A stretch of DNA of 64,000 nucleotides from Saccharospirillum salsuginis (GCF_014651855.1 NZ_BMXR01000002.1:1-64000), one strand, 5' to 3'. Shown: positions 44,640 through 54,506, numbered from the stretch's first letter. Program-made: numbers and translations. The notes: a model not told the origin generated them from the letters alone.

Positions 44640-46502
44640 TCAGGCGCCGATGATGCCGCCGTCTTCGCGACGAATCGCGACGATGGAGGAACGCGGTACA
44701 CCGTCTTTGTCGGTGTTTGGCCAGGCATTGCCCGGGTGCTGAATGCCGACGAATGCCGTGCGGTGATCGTCGGAGAAGGTGATGCCGGTGATCTCACAGC
44801 CCTGAGGGCCGACCATGAAGCGGCGGATGTGACCGGTCACCGGGTCGCCGCACAGCATCTGGTTGTTGCCCTGACCGGCGAAAATGCCTTCGTTCGAGTA
44901 GTTGCCGTCGGTCTGGATCCAGAGGCGGCCGAATTGATCGAACACCAGGCCATCCGGGCTGTTGAACATGTTCTCGGCGGTGACGTTGTCGCTGCCGGCG
45001 TACAGACCGGTCTGGGTTTCGGGGTTACCGGCGACGGCGTACAGGTCCCAGCCGAAGCGGTCGGAGCTGTGGTCGCGGTTTTCCGGCATCCAGCGCACGA
45101 TCTGGCCGAAGTGGTTTTCGGCGCGCGGGTTCGGGCCACCAACCGGCTGGTTGTCCTTGACGCCACGGTTCTTGTTGTTGGTCAGGGTGCAGAACACCAT
45201 CGGCGAGGACGGGTGGCAGGCGACCCATTCCGGGCGGTCCATAGTGGTGGCGCCGACGAAGGTGGCGGCGGCTCGGGCGCGGACGAGAACATCGGCTTCG
45301 CTCTCGAACCCGTTCTCCCGGGTCAGGCCGTTACGGCCGTAGCTCAGCTCAATCCACTCGCCCATGCCGCCGTCGTGGAACTTGGCTACGTAAAGCGTGC
45401 CCTGTTCCAGCAAGCGCATGTTGCGTTCGCGGTTGTCGGCGTCGTAAGTGTCGCGGGAGACGAACTTGTAGATGAACTCACCGCGCTCATCGTCGCCCAT
45501 ATAGACCACGGCACGACCGTCCTTGTTGATGGTCATGGCGGCGTTTTCGTGTTTGAAACGGCCGAGGGCGGTGCGCTTTTTCGGGGTGGAGGTCGGGTCC
45601 ATCGGGTCGATCTCGACGATCCAGCCGTGACGGTTCGGCTCGTTCGGTTCCTTGGCCAGATTGAAACGGTCCTCATGCGGCCACCAGTTGTAGCCGAAGC
45701 CGTTTTTGCTCAGGCCATAACGCTTGTGGGCCTCGGTCAGCGCAGTGCCTTCCGGCGCGCCGAAGTAGCCGTTGAAGTTTTCCTCGCAGGTCAGGTAGGT
45801 GCCCCAGGGCGTGCGACCGGCGCCGCAGTTGTTGAAGGTGCCCAGCACCTTGCGGCCGGTGGCATCGGCATTGGTTTTTACGTAATCGCTGCCGGCGACC
45901 GGACCGGTCAGTTCGAACTCGGCGTAGCCGTGCAGGCGGCGGTTCATCGGCGCGCCTTTTTTGATCTGCCAGGTGCCGTTGCGCTTGCGCTCGACCTCGA
46001 CAACGGTGATGCCGTGGGCGTAAATGCCCTTGCGCACGTCTTCAGCGGTCTTGGCGGCTTCGCCGTGCTCGAAGATGAATTCGTCGTTGTAGTATTCGCT
46101 GTTCACGGCCAACACAGCGTGGTTCGGGTCGATGGACCCGTCGGCACGGGTGACGTGATACAGCTCCATGCCGTCGGTGTTGTCGCCGAACTGGCCGGCC
46201 TGGTCCTCGGCGCTGTTGGAGCGGGAGAATTTGGGCGCGCCATCCAGAACCGGGTCGCCCCAGGACATCAGGATGTCGTAGGTATAACCGGCCGGCAGAG
46301 AGACCTCGTCCGCCGTGCTGGTCGGGATGTTCTCGAAACCCATCAGAGTGGTCGCCTGGCTCACGGCCATGGCCAGTTGCGAGGCACCGCCCAGAAAGGT
46401 CGCGGCACCGGCGGCGCCACCAGCCTTGATCAGGCTGCGGCGGGAAATGGCTTTGTCGATCAGGCGGTCGAACTCGACCGGCTTGTTGTTATCGTCATGC
46501 AT
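44640..46502 (-). CDS. phoX: PhoX-family alkaline phosphatase (DUF839)
   Basis: 620 residues. SRRSLIKAGGAAGAATFLGG is a Tat signal, so the folded enzyme is exported. The DUF839/PhoX domain follows, with GTYLTCEENFNGYFG, GRFKHENAAM, VYMGDDERGEFIYKF and SPDGLVFDQFGRLWIQTDG carrying the Ca/Fe-binding acidic residues. It releases phosphate from organic esters in the periplasm and is common in marine bacteria. It is divergent from a PhoD-like gene; no convincing Pho box was found in the 220-base gap between them. Confidence 0.94.
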   Translation of the reverse strand: MHDDNNKPVEFDRLIDKAISRRSLIKAGGAAGAATFLGGASQLAMAVSQATTLMGFENIPTSTADEVSLPAGYTYDILMSWGDPVLDGAPKFSRSNSAEDQAGQFGDNTDGMELYHVTRADGSIDPNHAVLAVNSEYYNDEFIFEHGEAAKTAEDVRKGIYAHGITVVEVERKRNGTWQIKKGAPMNRRLHGYAEFELTGPVAGSDYVKTNADATGRKVLGTFNNCGAGRTPWGTYLTCEENFNGYFGAPEGTALTEAHKRYGLSKNGFGYNWWPHEDRFNLAKEPNEPNRHGWIVEIDPMDPTSTPKKRTALGRFKHENAAMTINKDGRAVVYMGDDERGEFIYKFVSRDTYDADNRERNMRLLEQGTLYVAKFHDGGMGEWIELSYGRNGLTRENGFESEADVLVRARAAATFVGATTMDRPEWVACHPSSPMVFCTLTNNKNRGVKDNQPVGGPNPRAENHFGQIVRWMPENRDHSSDRFGWDLYAVAGNPETQTGLYAGSDNVTAENMFNSPDGLVFDQFGRLWIQTDGNYSNEGIFAGQGNNQMLCGDPVTGHIRRFMVGPQGCEITGITFSDDHRTAFVGIQHPGNAWPNTDKDGVPRSSIVAIRREDGGIIGA

Positions 46503-46721
46503 GGTCCTGTCCTTTTTGTATCACGGATCGTTGAAGGATGCGGGTAAGCGGGGGACGAGTGTTCCGAAGTTGTGTTACCGCTGTTTGACATTAAGATGTC
46601 GGAACCGTGACCCAATGGTGATGACGCAGCCTTTACGCTCGAGTGCTGGTACGCTTGGGTGCGCGTCGGTAGGCTTGAATGAGTCTCTGAACGATGATTG
46701 GATTCAATCTAAGGACACCCC

Positions 46722-48653
46722 TTGACCTTCGCACCTGTCGAACCCGAACCGACCAACCTGCCTTTGATCCTGGCCGGGCCCATGGTGCGTCGGCTGCAGA
46801 CCGATCGCCTGGTGCTGTGGCTGGCGACTTCGGCTCCGTTGTATGGGCGGATCGTGCTGCACCCGGGTACCGACGAAACGGTGCTGGACAAGCTCGACCT
46901 GGCGACCTGCACCCGGTCCATCCGGGTGGGTCGGCAAGCCTGGCTGCATCTGATCGAGGTGCCGCTGAACGCCGCCGACGGCGACCTCATCGGATACGAC
47001 TTGCAGCTCAAGGCCGGCTCGGGCACTCGCCCGCTGTCGGAATTGGTGCCCGACTTGTTGTACCCGGGCCAACCCTGGCCGACGGTGGCTGTCCACACCC
47101 GGTTGCGACAATTCCTGCACGGTTCCTGCCGTAAACCGCATTACGCCGGAGACGACGCCCTGGCCCAGGTGGACCGGCGCATCGAAGGCGGTTTGACGGA
47201 AGCCGAAGCCCGTCCGTCGCTGCTGATGCTCACCGGTGACCAGATCTACGCCGACGATGTCGCCGGCCCGATGTTGCGGCTGATCCATGACGTCATTCGC
47301 CGACTGGGGTTGTACGACGAGCGCTGGCAGGAAGCGGAAACCAACGACAGCCAGGGGTTGTTCGTCAGCGCGTTCACCTATTATCACCGCGAGTCCCTGC
47401 TGCCCAGTACGCGCGAAAACCGACTGCTGCAGGACCTCTTCTTCGGCGGCGTGCGCAAGCCGATCTTCACCGCGGTGTCGGCCCGCAACCATCTGATCAC
47501 CCTCTCCGAAATGCTGGCGATGTACCTGCTGGTCTGGTCGCCTCAGCTCTGGCCGTTGCTGGACCGGACCGCTCCACGCCTGGAAGACCGGGACAAAGCC
47601 GAATACGAGCGCGAGCTGGGTAACCTGGCCGGGTTCGAACGGTCCTTGCCGGCTATTCACCGGGCGCTGGCTCATGTGCCGGTGTACATGATATTCGACG
47701 ACCACGACATCACCGACGACTGGAACCTGACCCGGGGCTGGGAGGAAGCCGCCTATGGCCATCCGTTTTCCAGGCGCATCATCGGCAACGCTCTGCTGGC
47801 CTATGGGCTGTGCCAGGGGTGGGGCAACGACCCGGAGCGACTGAAACCTCTGTTGACGGAGACCATCGCGCCCCTGTTCGAGTCGGCCAGCGAGGACGGC
47901 GAACTGAACGAGGCGGTTCACGACCGCACCATCGACGCCTTGCTGGATTGGGAGGAGTGGCATTACCGGTTGCCGACCGACCCCAAATGGCTGGTGCTCG
48001 ATACCCGTACCCGGCGCTGGCGCTCGGAATCCAGCCCCGGCAAACCGTCCGGGTTGATGGACTGGGAAGCGCTGACCGAGCTGCAGCAGGACCTGATTCA
48101 CGAACGCGCCGTGATCATGGTCTCGGCGGCGCCTGTATTCGGCGTCAAACTGATCGAGACGGTCCAGCGTGTTTTCACCTTTTTAGGCAAGGCATTGATG
48201 GTGGATGCGGAGAACTGGATGGCCCACCCCGGAGCGGCCAACGTCATGCTGAATATCTTCCAGCACGCCCGGACACCCAAGCACTTCACCATCCTCAGCG
48301 GCGACGTGCATTATTCCTTCGTATACGACGTCGGCATCAAACACAGCAAGAGCAGTCCGGAGATCACCCAGATCACCTGCAGCGGTTTGCGCAACACCTT
48401 CCCGGAAAAACTGCTGCCCCGGTTCGATCGATTGGACCGTTGGCTGTTCAGGCCCGGCTCACCGTTGAACTGGTTCACCAAACGCCGTCGCATGACGATC
48501 CGCAAGCGTTACCCGGAAGGAATGGGCGGACGCCTGCTGGTGAATCAGTGCAGCCTGGGATATGTGGCGCTCGATGACGAAGGGCGGTCGGCGGATGTGC
48601 GGTTGATTCTGAGCAATGGGGAGGAGATTCGCTTCGGCGCACCTCACGAGTGA
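46722..48653 (+). CDS. PhoD-like metallophosphatase
   Basis: 643 residues from a TTG start with AAGGA eight bases before. HGSCRKPH, LLMLTGDQIYADD, YMIFDDHDITDDWNLTRG and FTILSGDVHYSF are the metal-binding motifs of PhoD-like enzymes. No signal peptide is apparent, unlike classic Tat-exported PhoD, so the protein may be cytosolic or start further downstream. Substrate unknown. Divergent from phoX, suggesting a shared phosphate-related control, though unproven. Confidence 0.88.
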   Translation: MTFAPVEPEPTNLPLILAGPMVRRLQTDRLVLWLATSAPLYGRIVLHPGTDETVLDKLDLATCTRSIRVGRQAWLHLIEVPLNAADGDLIGYDLQLKAGSGTRPLSELVPDLLYPGQPWPTVAVHTRLRQFLHGSCRKPHYAGDDALAQVDRRIEGGLTEAEARPSLLMLTGDQIYADDVAGPMLRLIHDVIRRLGLYDERWQEAETNDSQGLFVSAFTYYHRESLLPSTRENRLLQDLFFGGVRKPIFTAVSARNHLITLSEMLAMYLLVWSPQLWPLLDRTAPRLEDRDKAEYERELGNLAGFERSLPAIHRALAHVPVYMIFDDHDITDDWNLTRGWEEAAYGHPFSRRIIGNALLAYGLCQGWGNDPERLKPLLTETIAPLFESASEDGELNEAVHDRTIDALLDWEEWHYRLPTDPKWLVLDTRTRRWRSESSPGKPSGLMDWEALTELQQDLIHERAVIMVSAAPVFGVKLIETVQRVFTFLGKALMVDAENWMAHPGAANVMLNIFQHARTPKHFTILSGDVHYSFVYDVGIKHSKSSPEITQITCSGLRNTFPEKLLPRFDRLDRWLFRPGSPLNWFTKRRRMTIRKRYPEGMGGRLLVNQCSLGYVALDDEGRSADVRLILSNGEEIRFGAPHE

Positions 48654-48717
48654 GGGGCGTCGCACTCCGCCTAAGGCTGTGGTAGCTTTTTTATCCGCAG
48701 TCACAAGGGAAGATCCC

Positions 48718-50358
48718 ATGCCGTCCCCTTATTCAAAATCTCCGTTTTTCCCGAATCTCCGTTCCGTCACTCTGTGGTGCGCCGCGTCGACCCTCATACT
48801 CGGTGGATGCGCGACCACCCAGCCGCCCCAATCGGATGAACCGCAAGCCGATTCCGAATCCGCCATCGATCCGAACTATTCCAGCGAATTCCACCGGACT
48901 CGCATTCTGGCCGAGGAAGGCGATGCCGATGCCCAATATACCCTGGGTTATCTGTATCACTTTGGTGATGGCGCGCCCCAGGATCTGATCGCGGCCGCCG
49001 GCTGGTACGAAAAGGCGGTGCGCCAGAACCATGCGTCGGCACAAAACAACCTGGGTGTGCTCTATGAATCGGGCTATGGCGTTGAACAGGACCTGGTACG
49101 GGCGGTCGAGCTCTACCGGGCGGCGGCCGAGCAGGGCGATGCCGTCGCCCAGGACAATCTGGGCATGATGTATTACTGGGGCGACGGAGTGGAGCAGAGC
49201 TTCGATAAAGCCGCGCACTGGCTGAGCCAATCGGCCGGGCAGCGTTACGCCGAGGCCCACTACCACCTTGGCTTGCTCTATGAAAACGGCGAGGGTGTCG
49301 AGGAAAACCTGGAAACCGCCTTCGACCACTACGAATGGGCGGCTCGCGAGGGGCATTCGGCGGCCCAGAACGCCTTGGGCGTGCTGTACCTGCAAGGCGC
49401 GGGGGTGGAGGCCGATTACGAAGAAGCCGTGTTGTGGATGCAATTGGCAGCGGAACAGGACCATTTGGGCGCCCAATACAACGTGGCCTGGATGTTCGAA
49501 AACGGCTATGGCGTCGACGCCGACCCGAGTGTCGCCGCGAACTGGTATCGCAAGGCCGCGATTCGGGGCGATGCCGATGCCCAGAATGCCCTCGGCTTGA
49601 TGTATGAGGACGGTCGGGGCGTTCAGCAGGACCACGATAAGGCGTTTGGCTGGTTCAAAAAAGCCGCGGAGCAGGACCACATCGACGGTTGGTTCAACCT
49701 GGGGTGGTCCTATGCGTACGGTCTGGGGACCGAGCAGGACATCGAGCAGGCCCACCGGCTGTACGGTCTGGCCGCCGAACAGGGACACGACAATGCCCAG
49801 TACCGGTTGGCCCTGCTGTATTACGACGGAGTCGGCGTTGAGACGGATTACGACACAGCGGCGCAATGGCTTGTGCGTTCAGCGGAGCAGGGGTATTCGC
49901 CGGCACAGAATCACCTGGCCTATCTGTACAAGACGGGTCTCGGCGTGGTGCAGGATTTCGATCAGTCACTGCACTGGTACCGAAAAGCGGCGGAACAGGA
50001 ATACTCGATCGCCGAAAACAACCTGGGCGAACTGTATTACGAAGGACTCATTGTCGAGCGTCATTTTCCCACAGCTTTCCGCTGGTTCCGTAAGGCGGCC
50101 TTGCATGAGCACGATCATGCCCAGTACAGCGTGGCGTATATGTACTACACCGGCGAAGGCGTCTCGGTCGACTTGGTGCGGGCCTACGCCTGGAACGACC
50201 TGGCGGCGGAAGCCGGCAACAGCTCCGCCATCGCATTGCGTCCGATGCTGAGCGCCGGGATGACGCGCGGTGAAATTCGCCAGGCCAAGGGGCTGGCGGC
50301 CCAGATCCGGTCGGCCATTGAAACCGGCGATGCGTCGGCATTGCCGGGTGTTGAATAA
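48718..50358 (+). CDS. Sel1-repeat lipoprotein
   Basis: 546 residues. LILGGCATT is a lipobox, so the mature protein is membrane-anchored. About a dozen Sel1-like repeats follow (repeating pattern A-x-x-x-L-G-x-x-Y-x-x-G-x-G-V-x-x-D), e.g. DADAQYTLGYLYHFGDG, forming a long alpha-solenoid for protein binding. It may scaffold a complex in the periplasm. AAGGGAAG precedes the ATG. It follows the PhoD-like gene by 64 bases and may be co-transcribed. Confidence 0.9.
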   Translation: MPSPYSKSPFFPNLRSVTLWCAASTLILGGCATTQPPQSDEPQADSESAIDPNYSSEFHRTRILAEEGDADAQYTLGYLYHFGDGAPQDLIAAAGWYEKAVRQNHASAQNNLGVLYESGYGVEQDLVRAVELYRAAAEQGDAVAQDNLGMMYYWGDGVEQSFDKAAHWLSQSAGQRYAEAHYHLGLLYENGEGVEENLETAFDHYEWAAREGHSAAQNALGVLYLQGAGVEADYEEAVLWMQLAAEQDHLGAQYNVAWMFENGYGVDADPSVAANWYRKAAIRGDADAQNALGLMYEDGRGVQQDHDKAFGWFKKAAEQDHIDGWFNLGWSYAYGLGTEQDIEQAHRLYGLAAEQGHDNAQYRLALLYYDGVGVETDYDTAAQWLVRSAEQGYSPAQNHLAYLYKTGLGVVQDFDQSLHWYRKAAEQEYSIAENNLGELYYEGLIVERHFPTAFRWFRKAALHEHDHAQYSVAYMYYTGEGVSVDLVRAYAWNDLAAEAGNSSAIALRPMLSAGMTRGEIRQAKGLAAQIRSAIETGDASALPGVE

Positions 50359-50374
50359 GGCCGGGCGGGGGGGG

Positions 50375-50412
50375 TGGATTACGCGCTGGCGCGCTATCGA
50401 AGGCGTAATCCA
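50375..50412. repeat. GTTGGATTA-type inverted repeat, copy 2
   Basis: TGGATTACGC and GCGTAATCCA are inverted around an 18-base centre with GCGCTGGCGCGC. Located between two convergent genes, like the related copy at 36205, so it may act as a terminator. Confidence 0.65.
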
Positions 50413-50428
50413 ACATCACAACCCAACC

Positions 50429-51832
50429 TCAGTTCTCGCTGAAATCCGTCCAACCCAGATACCAGGGGTTCGACACCTGCGGATCCACGGCACCGTAATA
50501 GGTGGCGCTTCGGTCCCAGAAATCACTGTCGCTCGGCCAACTGGCCTGTTCGCGATACGCCTGCATGCCTGGCCGGAAAACCGGCTGGCGCGGGTTGCGG
50601 GCGTTCTGGGTGAACAGCTTCTCGGCGGTCTGGGTGGGGGCCGCGAACACGGTGGCCTCGTCGACACCGGCATCGTTGTTCTTCTCTCCCGTCTCGGCCG
50701 GCCAAATCTGTTCGATACTCCGGGAACTCTCGATCAGCAGCGAGTCGAACGCCAGTTGGTTGTGCTCCAGCAGCGACCCGGTCAGCGGGTCGCGCAGGTC
50801 GATCGGGTGCGTACCGTAGCCGGCGATCAGGATGTTACCGAAGCGACCGGCGGTGCCGCTGCGCAACACCATGGCCGTGTGTTCGCCGCTGTTGCTGATC
50901 AGGGTGACGTTGCTGAATTCAGGCGTGGAGCGAGGCCGGGCGTCGTCGCGCTCCGGTGAATTGTCGCCTTCGAAACCGCGGTCGCCTTCACCGGTATGCT
51001 GTTGAATGATCAAGTGCTGTACCCGGCCGTTCCAACCCAGATCCCAGTCCAGACTGTCGTCGCGGGCGCCTGTGATCAGCACATGACGCATGCTGGCCGA
51101 CCCTCCGAAGAATTCGATGCCGTCGTCGAGCGCCTTGTGTACCTGAATGTGCTCCAGCACGGTGTCCGGTCCGCAACCGCCCAGGGTCAGGCCGTTCAAT
51201 TCATTGCCCGGAAAGGCCTCGTAACCGGCGTATTCGATGCGTACGAAGGTCAACTCGCCGCAACTGCCTTCCTCGACCTGGCCGCCGAAATGGCCGCGAA
51301 TGTCCCGGCCGTCCACACCTTCCACGCGGGCGAAGGCTTCGTTGGTGCGGTCCTCGCCGAGCAGGACCACTCCGCCCCAGTCACCCCTGGCACGCTCACC
51401 CACATCCTGGGCGCTGGTGAAGACGATGGGAGCCGAGCGGGTGCCCCGGGCGATCAATTGGCTTTCGCGGGCGACGATCAGCGACGAGCCGTGTTCGCCG
51501 AGGATCCGGGTGCCGGGCTCGATGGTCAGGCGGGCACCGCCGTGTACGAAGACATCGGTTTCCAGCACATAGGTGCGGTTGGCGTGCCAGGTGGTGTCCT
51601 TGCCGATGTCCTGGTCGATGTGAACGGTGCCTGTGATCTGCTCCATGACAGGCGAGTCCAGGGCGGAAACCAATAATGCCAACCCACCGAGGGCGATCAA
51701 CGCCATCAGTACGCGTCGCCAGACGCTGGGCAGGACCGGCTTGCGGTTCGGGCTCGGGCGGGGCGACGTGGCATAACCGGTTTTGGCCGACAAAAATGAG
51801 GAATTTGGAGTGTGAGCGGTCATAAGCGGCAT
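50429..51832 (-). CDS. Membrane-anchored right-handed beta-helix protein
   Basis: 467 residues. A transmembrane anchor (LMALIALGGLALLVSALDSP, about 42-62) is followed by a repeated beta-strand pattern (TIEPGTRILGEHGSSLIVAR, GDWGGVVLLGED, NGLTLGGCGPDTVLEHIQVH, FGNILIAGYG), typical of parallel beta-helices. No catalytic site of pectin lyases recognised. Two Cys may form a disulfide. It is conserved in marine bacteria near phosphate and TonB genes as far as I recall, but the function is unknown. ATG 51832 with AAGAAG upstream. Confidence 0.72.
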   Translation of the reverse strand: MPLMTAHTPNSSFLSAKTGYATSPRPSPNRKPVLPSVWRRVLMALIALGGLALLVSALDSPVMEQITGTVHIDQDIGKDTTWHANRTYVLETDVFVHGGARLTIEPGTRILGEHGSSLIVARESQLIARGTRSAPIVFTSAQDVGERARGDWGGVVLLGEDRTNEAFARVEGVDGRDIRGHFGGQVEEGSCGELTFVRIEYAGYEAFPGNELNGLTLGGCGPDTVLEHIQVHKALDDGIEFFGGSASMRHVLITGARDDSLDWDLGWNGRVQHLIIQQHTGEGDRGFEGDNSPERDDARPRSTPEFSNVTLISNSGEHTAMVLRSGTAGRFGNILIAGYGTHPIDLRDPLTGSLLEHNQLAFDSLLIESSRSIEQIWPAETGEKNNDAGVDEATVFAAPTQTAEKLFTQNARNPRQPVFRPGMQAYREQASWPSDSDFWDRSATYYGAVDPQVSNPWYLGWTDFSEN

Positions 51833-52211
51833 AGACTTCTTGAAATGGGGCTTCGAAGTCTATGACGTCGGTATGACAGAACTGTGTCAGACCGCAAAAC
51901 TGTGAACTATAACTGATTGTTTTTTAACGCCTTTTGGAGAAGTGCGCCAAAAGCGCGCCGGATCGGCTTCTCCCAAGGCTAATCACAGCCTTATCCACAG
52001 ATTGTGTGGGTAAGTGCACCATGAGGGGGTAGGGGGCATCAGGCTAGCGCCGGGTGCCGGGTTGACCTATTCGGGGATGTCGGCCGCCCGGACGGCGGCC
52101 GTCAAGCCCCCATGGATGGGTTCACGGCGACCCCGAATAGGTCTACCCGGCAGCCGGTGCGGGTTTTGGCAATGTACTATCGACTGGGCTCCATGTTTTG
52201 CCGACCAGCTA
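51833..52211. other. Intergenic stretch with repeat copy C
   Basis: No gene. AT-rich promoter-like sequence for the beta-helix gene at 51840-51930, then repeat copy C at 52047-52160, then the 3' end of yfcG. Confidence 0.6.
52047..52160 (-). repeat. Cruciform repeat family, copy C
   Basis: Arms of 30 bases (52047-52076 and 52131-52160) beginning GCGCCGGGTGCCGGG and ending TATTCGGGG. Inner hairpin GGCCGC/GGCGGCC. On the minus strand the core reads CCATCCATGGG, GGCTTGACGGC and GACATCCCC, the same order as in copies D and E. Confidence 0.9.
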
Positions 52212-52916
52212 TCAGCGTTGCACTCGCGATGCATCCTGCCCAAACAGTACCTGTTTTTCCTCCTCGCTGAAGCCGTCTTTCTTAGGCGGCGCGATGTCCT
52301 CGGCCAGGGCATAGGCGCGTTTCACGGCCGGGCGTTCGGCGATGGCGTTGTACCAGCGCTTGAGGTTGGGGAAGTCGTCGAGGCTCTGTTGTTGGCGTTC
52401 GTGCGGCACGACCCAGGGGTAGCTGGCCATGTCGGCGATGGAATAGTCCCCGGCCAGGTAGGGTTGCTCGCCGAGTCGTTTGTCCATAACCGCGTAGAGG
52501 CGGGCGGTTTCCTTGACGTAGCGATCGATGGCGTAGGGGATTTGCGTTGGCGCGTAGGCGTTGAAGTGGTGGTTTTGCCCGGCCATCGGGCCGAGGCCGC
52601 CCATTTGCCAGAACAGCCATTGCATGACGTCCAGTCGCTGGCGTGGGGTCTCGCCGATGAACTGGCCGGTTTTCTCGGCCAGGTAGACCAGGATGGCGCC
52701 GGATTCGAAGACCGATACCGGCTCGCCGCCATCTTCCGGTTCTGTGTCGACGATGGCGGGGATCTTGTTGTTGGGCGAGTGTTTGAGGAACTCGGGTTCG
52801 AACTGGTCACCCCGGCCGATGTTGATCGGTATCACCTTGTACGGTAATCCGGTTTCTTCCAGGAAGAGAGTGATCTTGTGGCCGTTCGGGGTGGTCCAGT
52901 AGTAGAGATCAATCAT
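52212..52916 (-). CDS. yfcG: Glutathione S-transferase, YfcG type
   Basis: 234 residues, close to E. coli YfcG: MIDLYYWTTPNGHKITLFLE, SPNNKIPAIVD, FESGAILVYLAEKTG and WLFWQMGGLGPMAGQNHHF. YfcG is a disulfide-bond oxidoreductase using glutathione. The ATG at 52916 is chosen by family similarity; an upstream in-frame extension lacks a ribosome site. It overlaps the DUF1993 gene end by eight bases, so the two are coupled. Confidence 0.92.
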   Translation of the reverse strand: MIDLYYWTTPNGHKITLFLEETGLPYKVIPINIGRGDQFEPEFLKHSPNNKIPAIVDTEPEDGGEPVSVFESGAILVYLAEKTGQFIGETPRQRLDVMQWLFWQMGGLGPMAGQNHHFNAYAPTQIPYAIDRYVKETARLYAVMDKRLGEQPYLAGDYSIADMASYPWVVPHERQQQSLDDFPNLKRWYNAIAERPAVKRAYALAEDIAPPKKDGFSEEEKQVLFGQDASRVQR

Positions 52917-53511
52917 CGTGAGGCTCCGTTGGTTCGATGGCTGAGACAATCCGGTAGCTGGGCGGTCCTTCGAAATCCGCCTTGCCCAGTGGCACGCCCT
53001 GGTGCCTGAGCAGCGCGTGGATCATGCTCAGATGAAAGTACAGGTTGGGGATAACGTAGCGCATTACAAAGTCAGGGGCGTTAAAACGCCGAATTCGGCC
53101 ACGCCACTGGACGTCGATAGGGCGCGTTTCAACATCGAAGTCTGGTTCGGCTGAGTGCCGTTCCAGGTCCCGCAGGGCGCGTTTCAAATCCGATTCGATG
53201 GTGTCGAAATCCCGGGCCGGTTCGCGGAAATCCCGCTCATCGCCGCGATTGAATACGGCGTAGTCCGGTGCCTCCGGCGTCGGCGGTGACCCGCCCGCGA
53301 GGCGGATGACACTGCCGCGTGCGCCGCTGGTCAGTATCTGGAACTGGCGATCCAGGTTCAGCATGTCGGGTGCGAGCCGGGCGTTGAGCAGATCGACCGG
53401 ATCCAGGTTTTGTCTATGGCAGTGGGTGGCTGCTTTTACGGCCAGGACCCGGGCTCGGTTCAGTACCGATACGGCGCTGTCCCGGGCGAGAGTGTGGTGC
53501 GGGTTGGGCAT
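52909..53511 (-). CDS. DUF1993 family protein
   Basis: 200 residues. LDPVDLLNARLAPDMLNLDR, the helical start of the DUF1993/DinB-like fold, and PNLYFHLSMIHALLRHQGVP with a conserved His at the C-terminus. Family members are helical bundles of unknown function, sometimes metal-binding. It overlaps yfcG and is divergent from a LysR gene about 100 bases away, which may control it. Confidence 0.85.
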   Translation of the reverse strand: MPNPHHTLARDSAVSVLNRARVLAVKAATHCHRQNLDPVDLLNARLAPDMLNLDRQFQILTSGARGSVIRLAGGSPPTPEAPDYAVFNRGDERDFREPARDFDTIESDLKRALRDLERHSAEPDFDVETRPIDVQWRGRIRRFNAPDFVMRYVIPNLYFHLSMIHALLRHQGVPLGKADFEGPPSYRIVSAIEPTEPHDD

Positions 53512-53610
53512 GGTGTGGTCCCGTCGGTGAATGACGAGGCTATTGTGATCGGGTTAACTGGATTTGATAATGGCATTGAAATCAACAGTACTTTCAATGG
53601 ACATTTGAAA

Positions 53611-54498
53611 ATGTACAGCCTGACCGATGTGAATCTGTTTCTGCGCGCCGCCGAGGCGGGGAGTTTGAGCGCCGCGGCCCGGCAGTTGAACCTGACGCCG
53701 GCGGCGGCCAGTGCCGCCCTGAAGCGGCTGGAGGCGCAGTTGAATGTGCGTTTGTTCGAACGCTCCACCCGGTCGTTGCGGTTGACCCCGGAAGGGGAGG
53801 TGTTTGCCGAACATGGTCGCGGTGCGCTGGGTATGCTGGCGGACGGGGAGGCACTGATCGGGGCCCGAAGCCGGACGGTCAGCGGGGAGGTTCATTTATC
53901 CGCGCCCACCGATCTGGCGCGAACCTGGCTCAGCGGTTGGCTGGACGACTGTCTCGGGCGTCACCCGGACCTGCGATTGGTGCTGCATGTTTCGGACGCC
54001 TTGCACGATCTAACCCGGGAGTCCGTCGACATCGCGCTGCGCTACGGTGACCTGCAGGATTCCAGTCTGATTGCCCGGCGGTTGACCGTCAGCGAACAGG
54101 TCGCCTGTGCCTCGCCCGATTACCTGGCCCGACACGGCACGCCCCGACATCCGCGTGAACTCGCTCACCACAATTGCCTGACGTTCTACAGCAACCACCG
54201 GCCGCGCACGACCTGGACCTTTCAGCGGGACGGGAAAACGCATGAGGTTCGCGTCGAGGGAGACCGGCGGGCCGATGACAGTGCCCTGGTACATCAATGG
54301 GCCCTGGAGGGGGCCGGCATTATTTACAAGTCCCGGCTGGATTTGATGGACGATTTGCAACAGGGGCATCTGGTGCCGTTGTTTCCGGCGTTCAGGGGGC
54401 CAGAGGTGGCGTTGAATGCGCTCTATCCGAGCAAGCGGTATCTGCCGTTGCGCACGCGGCGGGTGCTGGATGATCTGGTGGAGTGCTTCGCGAATTAA
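53611..54498 (+). CDS. LysR-family regulator
   Basis: 295 residues. Winged helix at the N-terminus (TDVNLFLRAAEAGSLSAAAR, LTPAAASAALKRLEAQLNVR) and a C-terminal effector-binding domain (LVLHVSDALHDLTRESVDIA). The ATG at 53611 gives the canonical LysR start; upstream in-frame codons are rejected. Divergent from the DUF1993-yfcG pair, which is its likely target. Confidence 0.92.
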   Translation: MYSLTDVNLFLRAAEAGSLSAAARQLNLTPAAASAALKRLEAQLNVRLFERSTRSLRLTPEGEVFAEHGRGALGMLADGEALIGARSRTVSGEVHLSAPTDLARTWLSGWLDDCLGRHPDLRLVLHVSDALHDLTRESVDIALRYGDLQDSSLIARRLTVSEQVACASPDYLARHGTPRHPRELAHHNCLTFYSNHRPRTTWTFQRDGKTHEVRVEGDRRADDSALVHQWALEGAGIIYKSRLDLMDDLQQGHLVPLFPAFRGPEVALNALYPSKRYLPLRTRRVLDDLVECFAN

Positions 54499-54506
54499 GC
54501 CATGCG

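Noticed and set aside
44577..46547. 656-codon plus-strand frame opposite phoX
   Set aside because: Composition is Val/Ala/Gly-rich as in antisense shadows, while the minus strand encodes a complete PhoX protein with a Tat signal.
46503..46721. Pho box between phoX and the PhoD-like gene
   Set aside because: I looked for tandem CTGTCAT-type repeats on both strands and found only weak, badly spaced matches.
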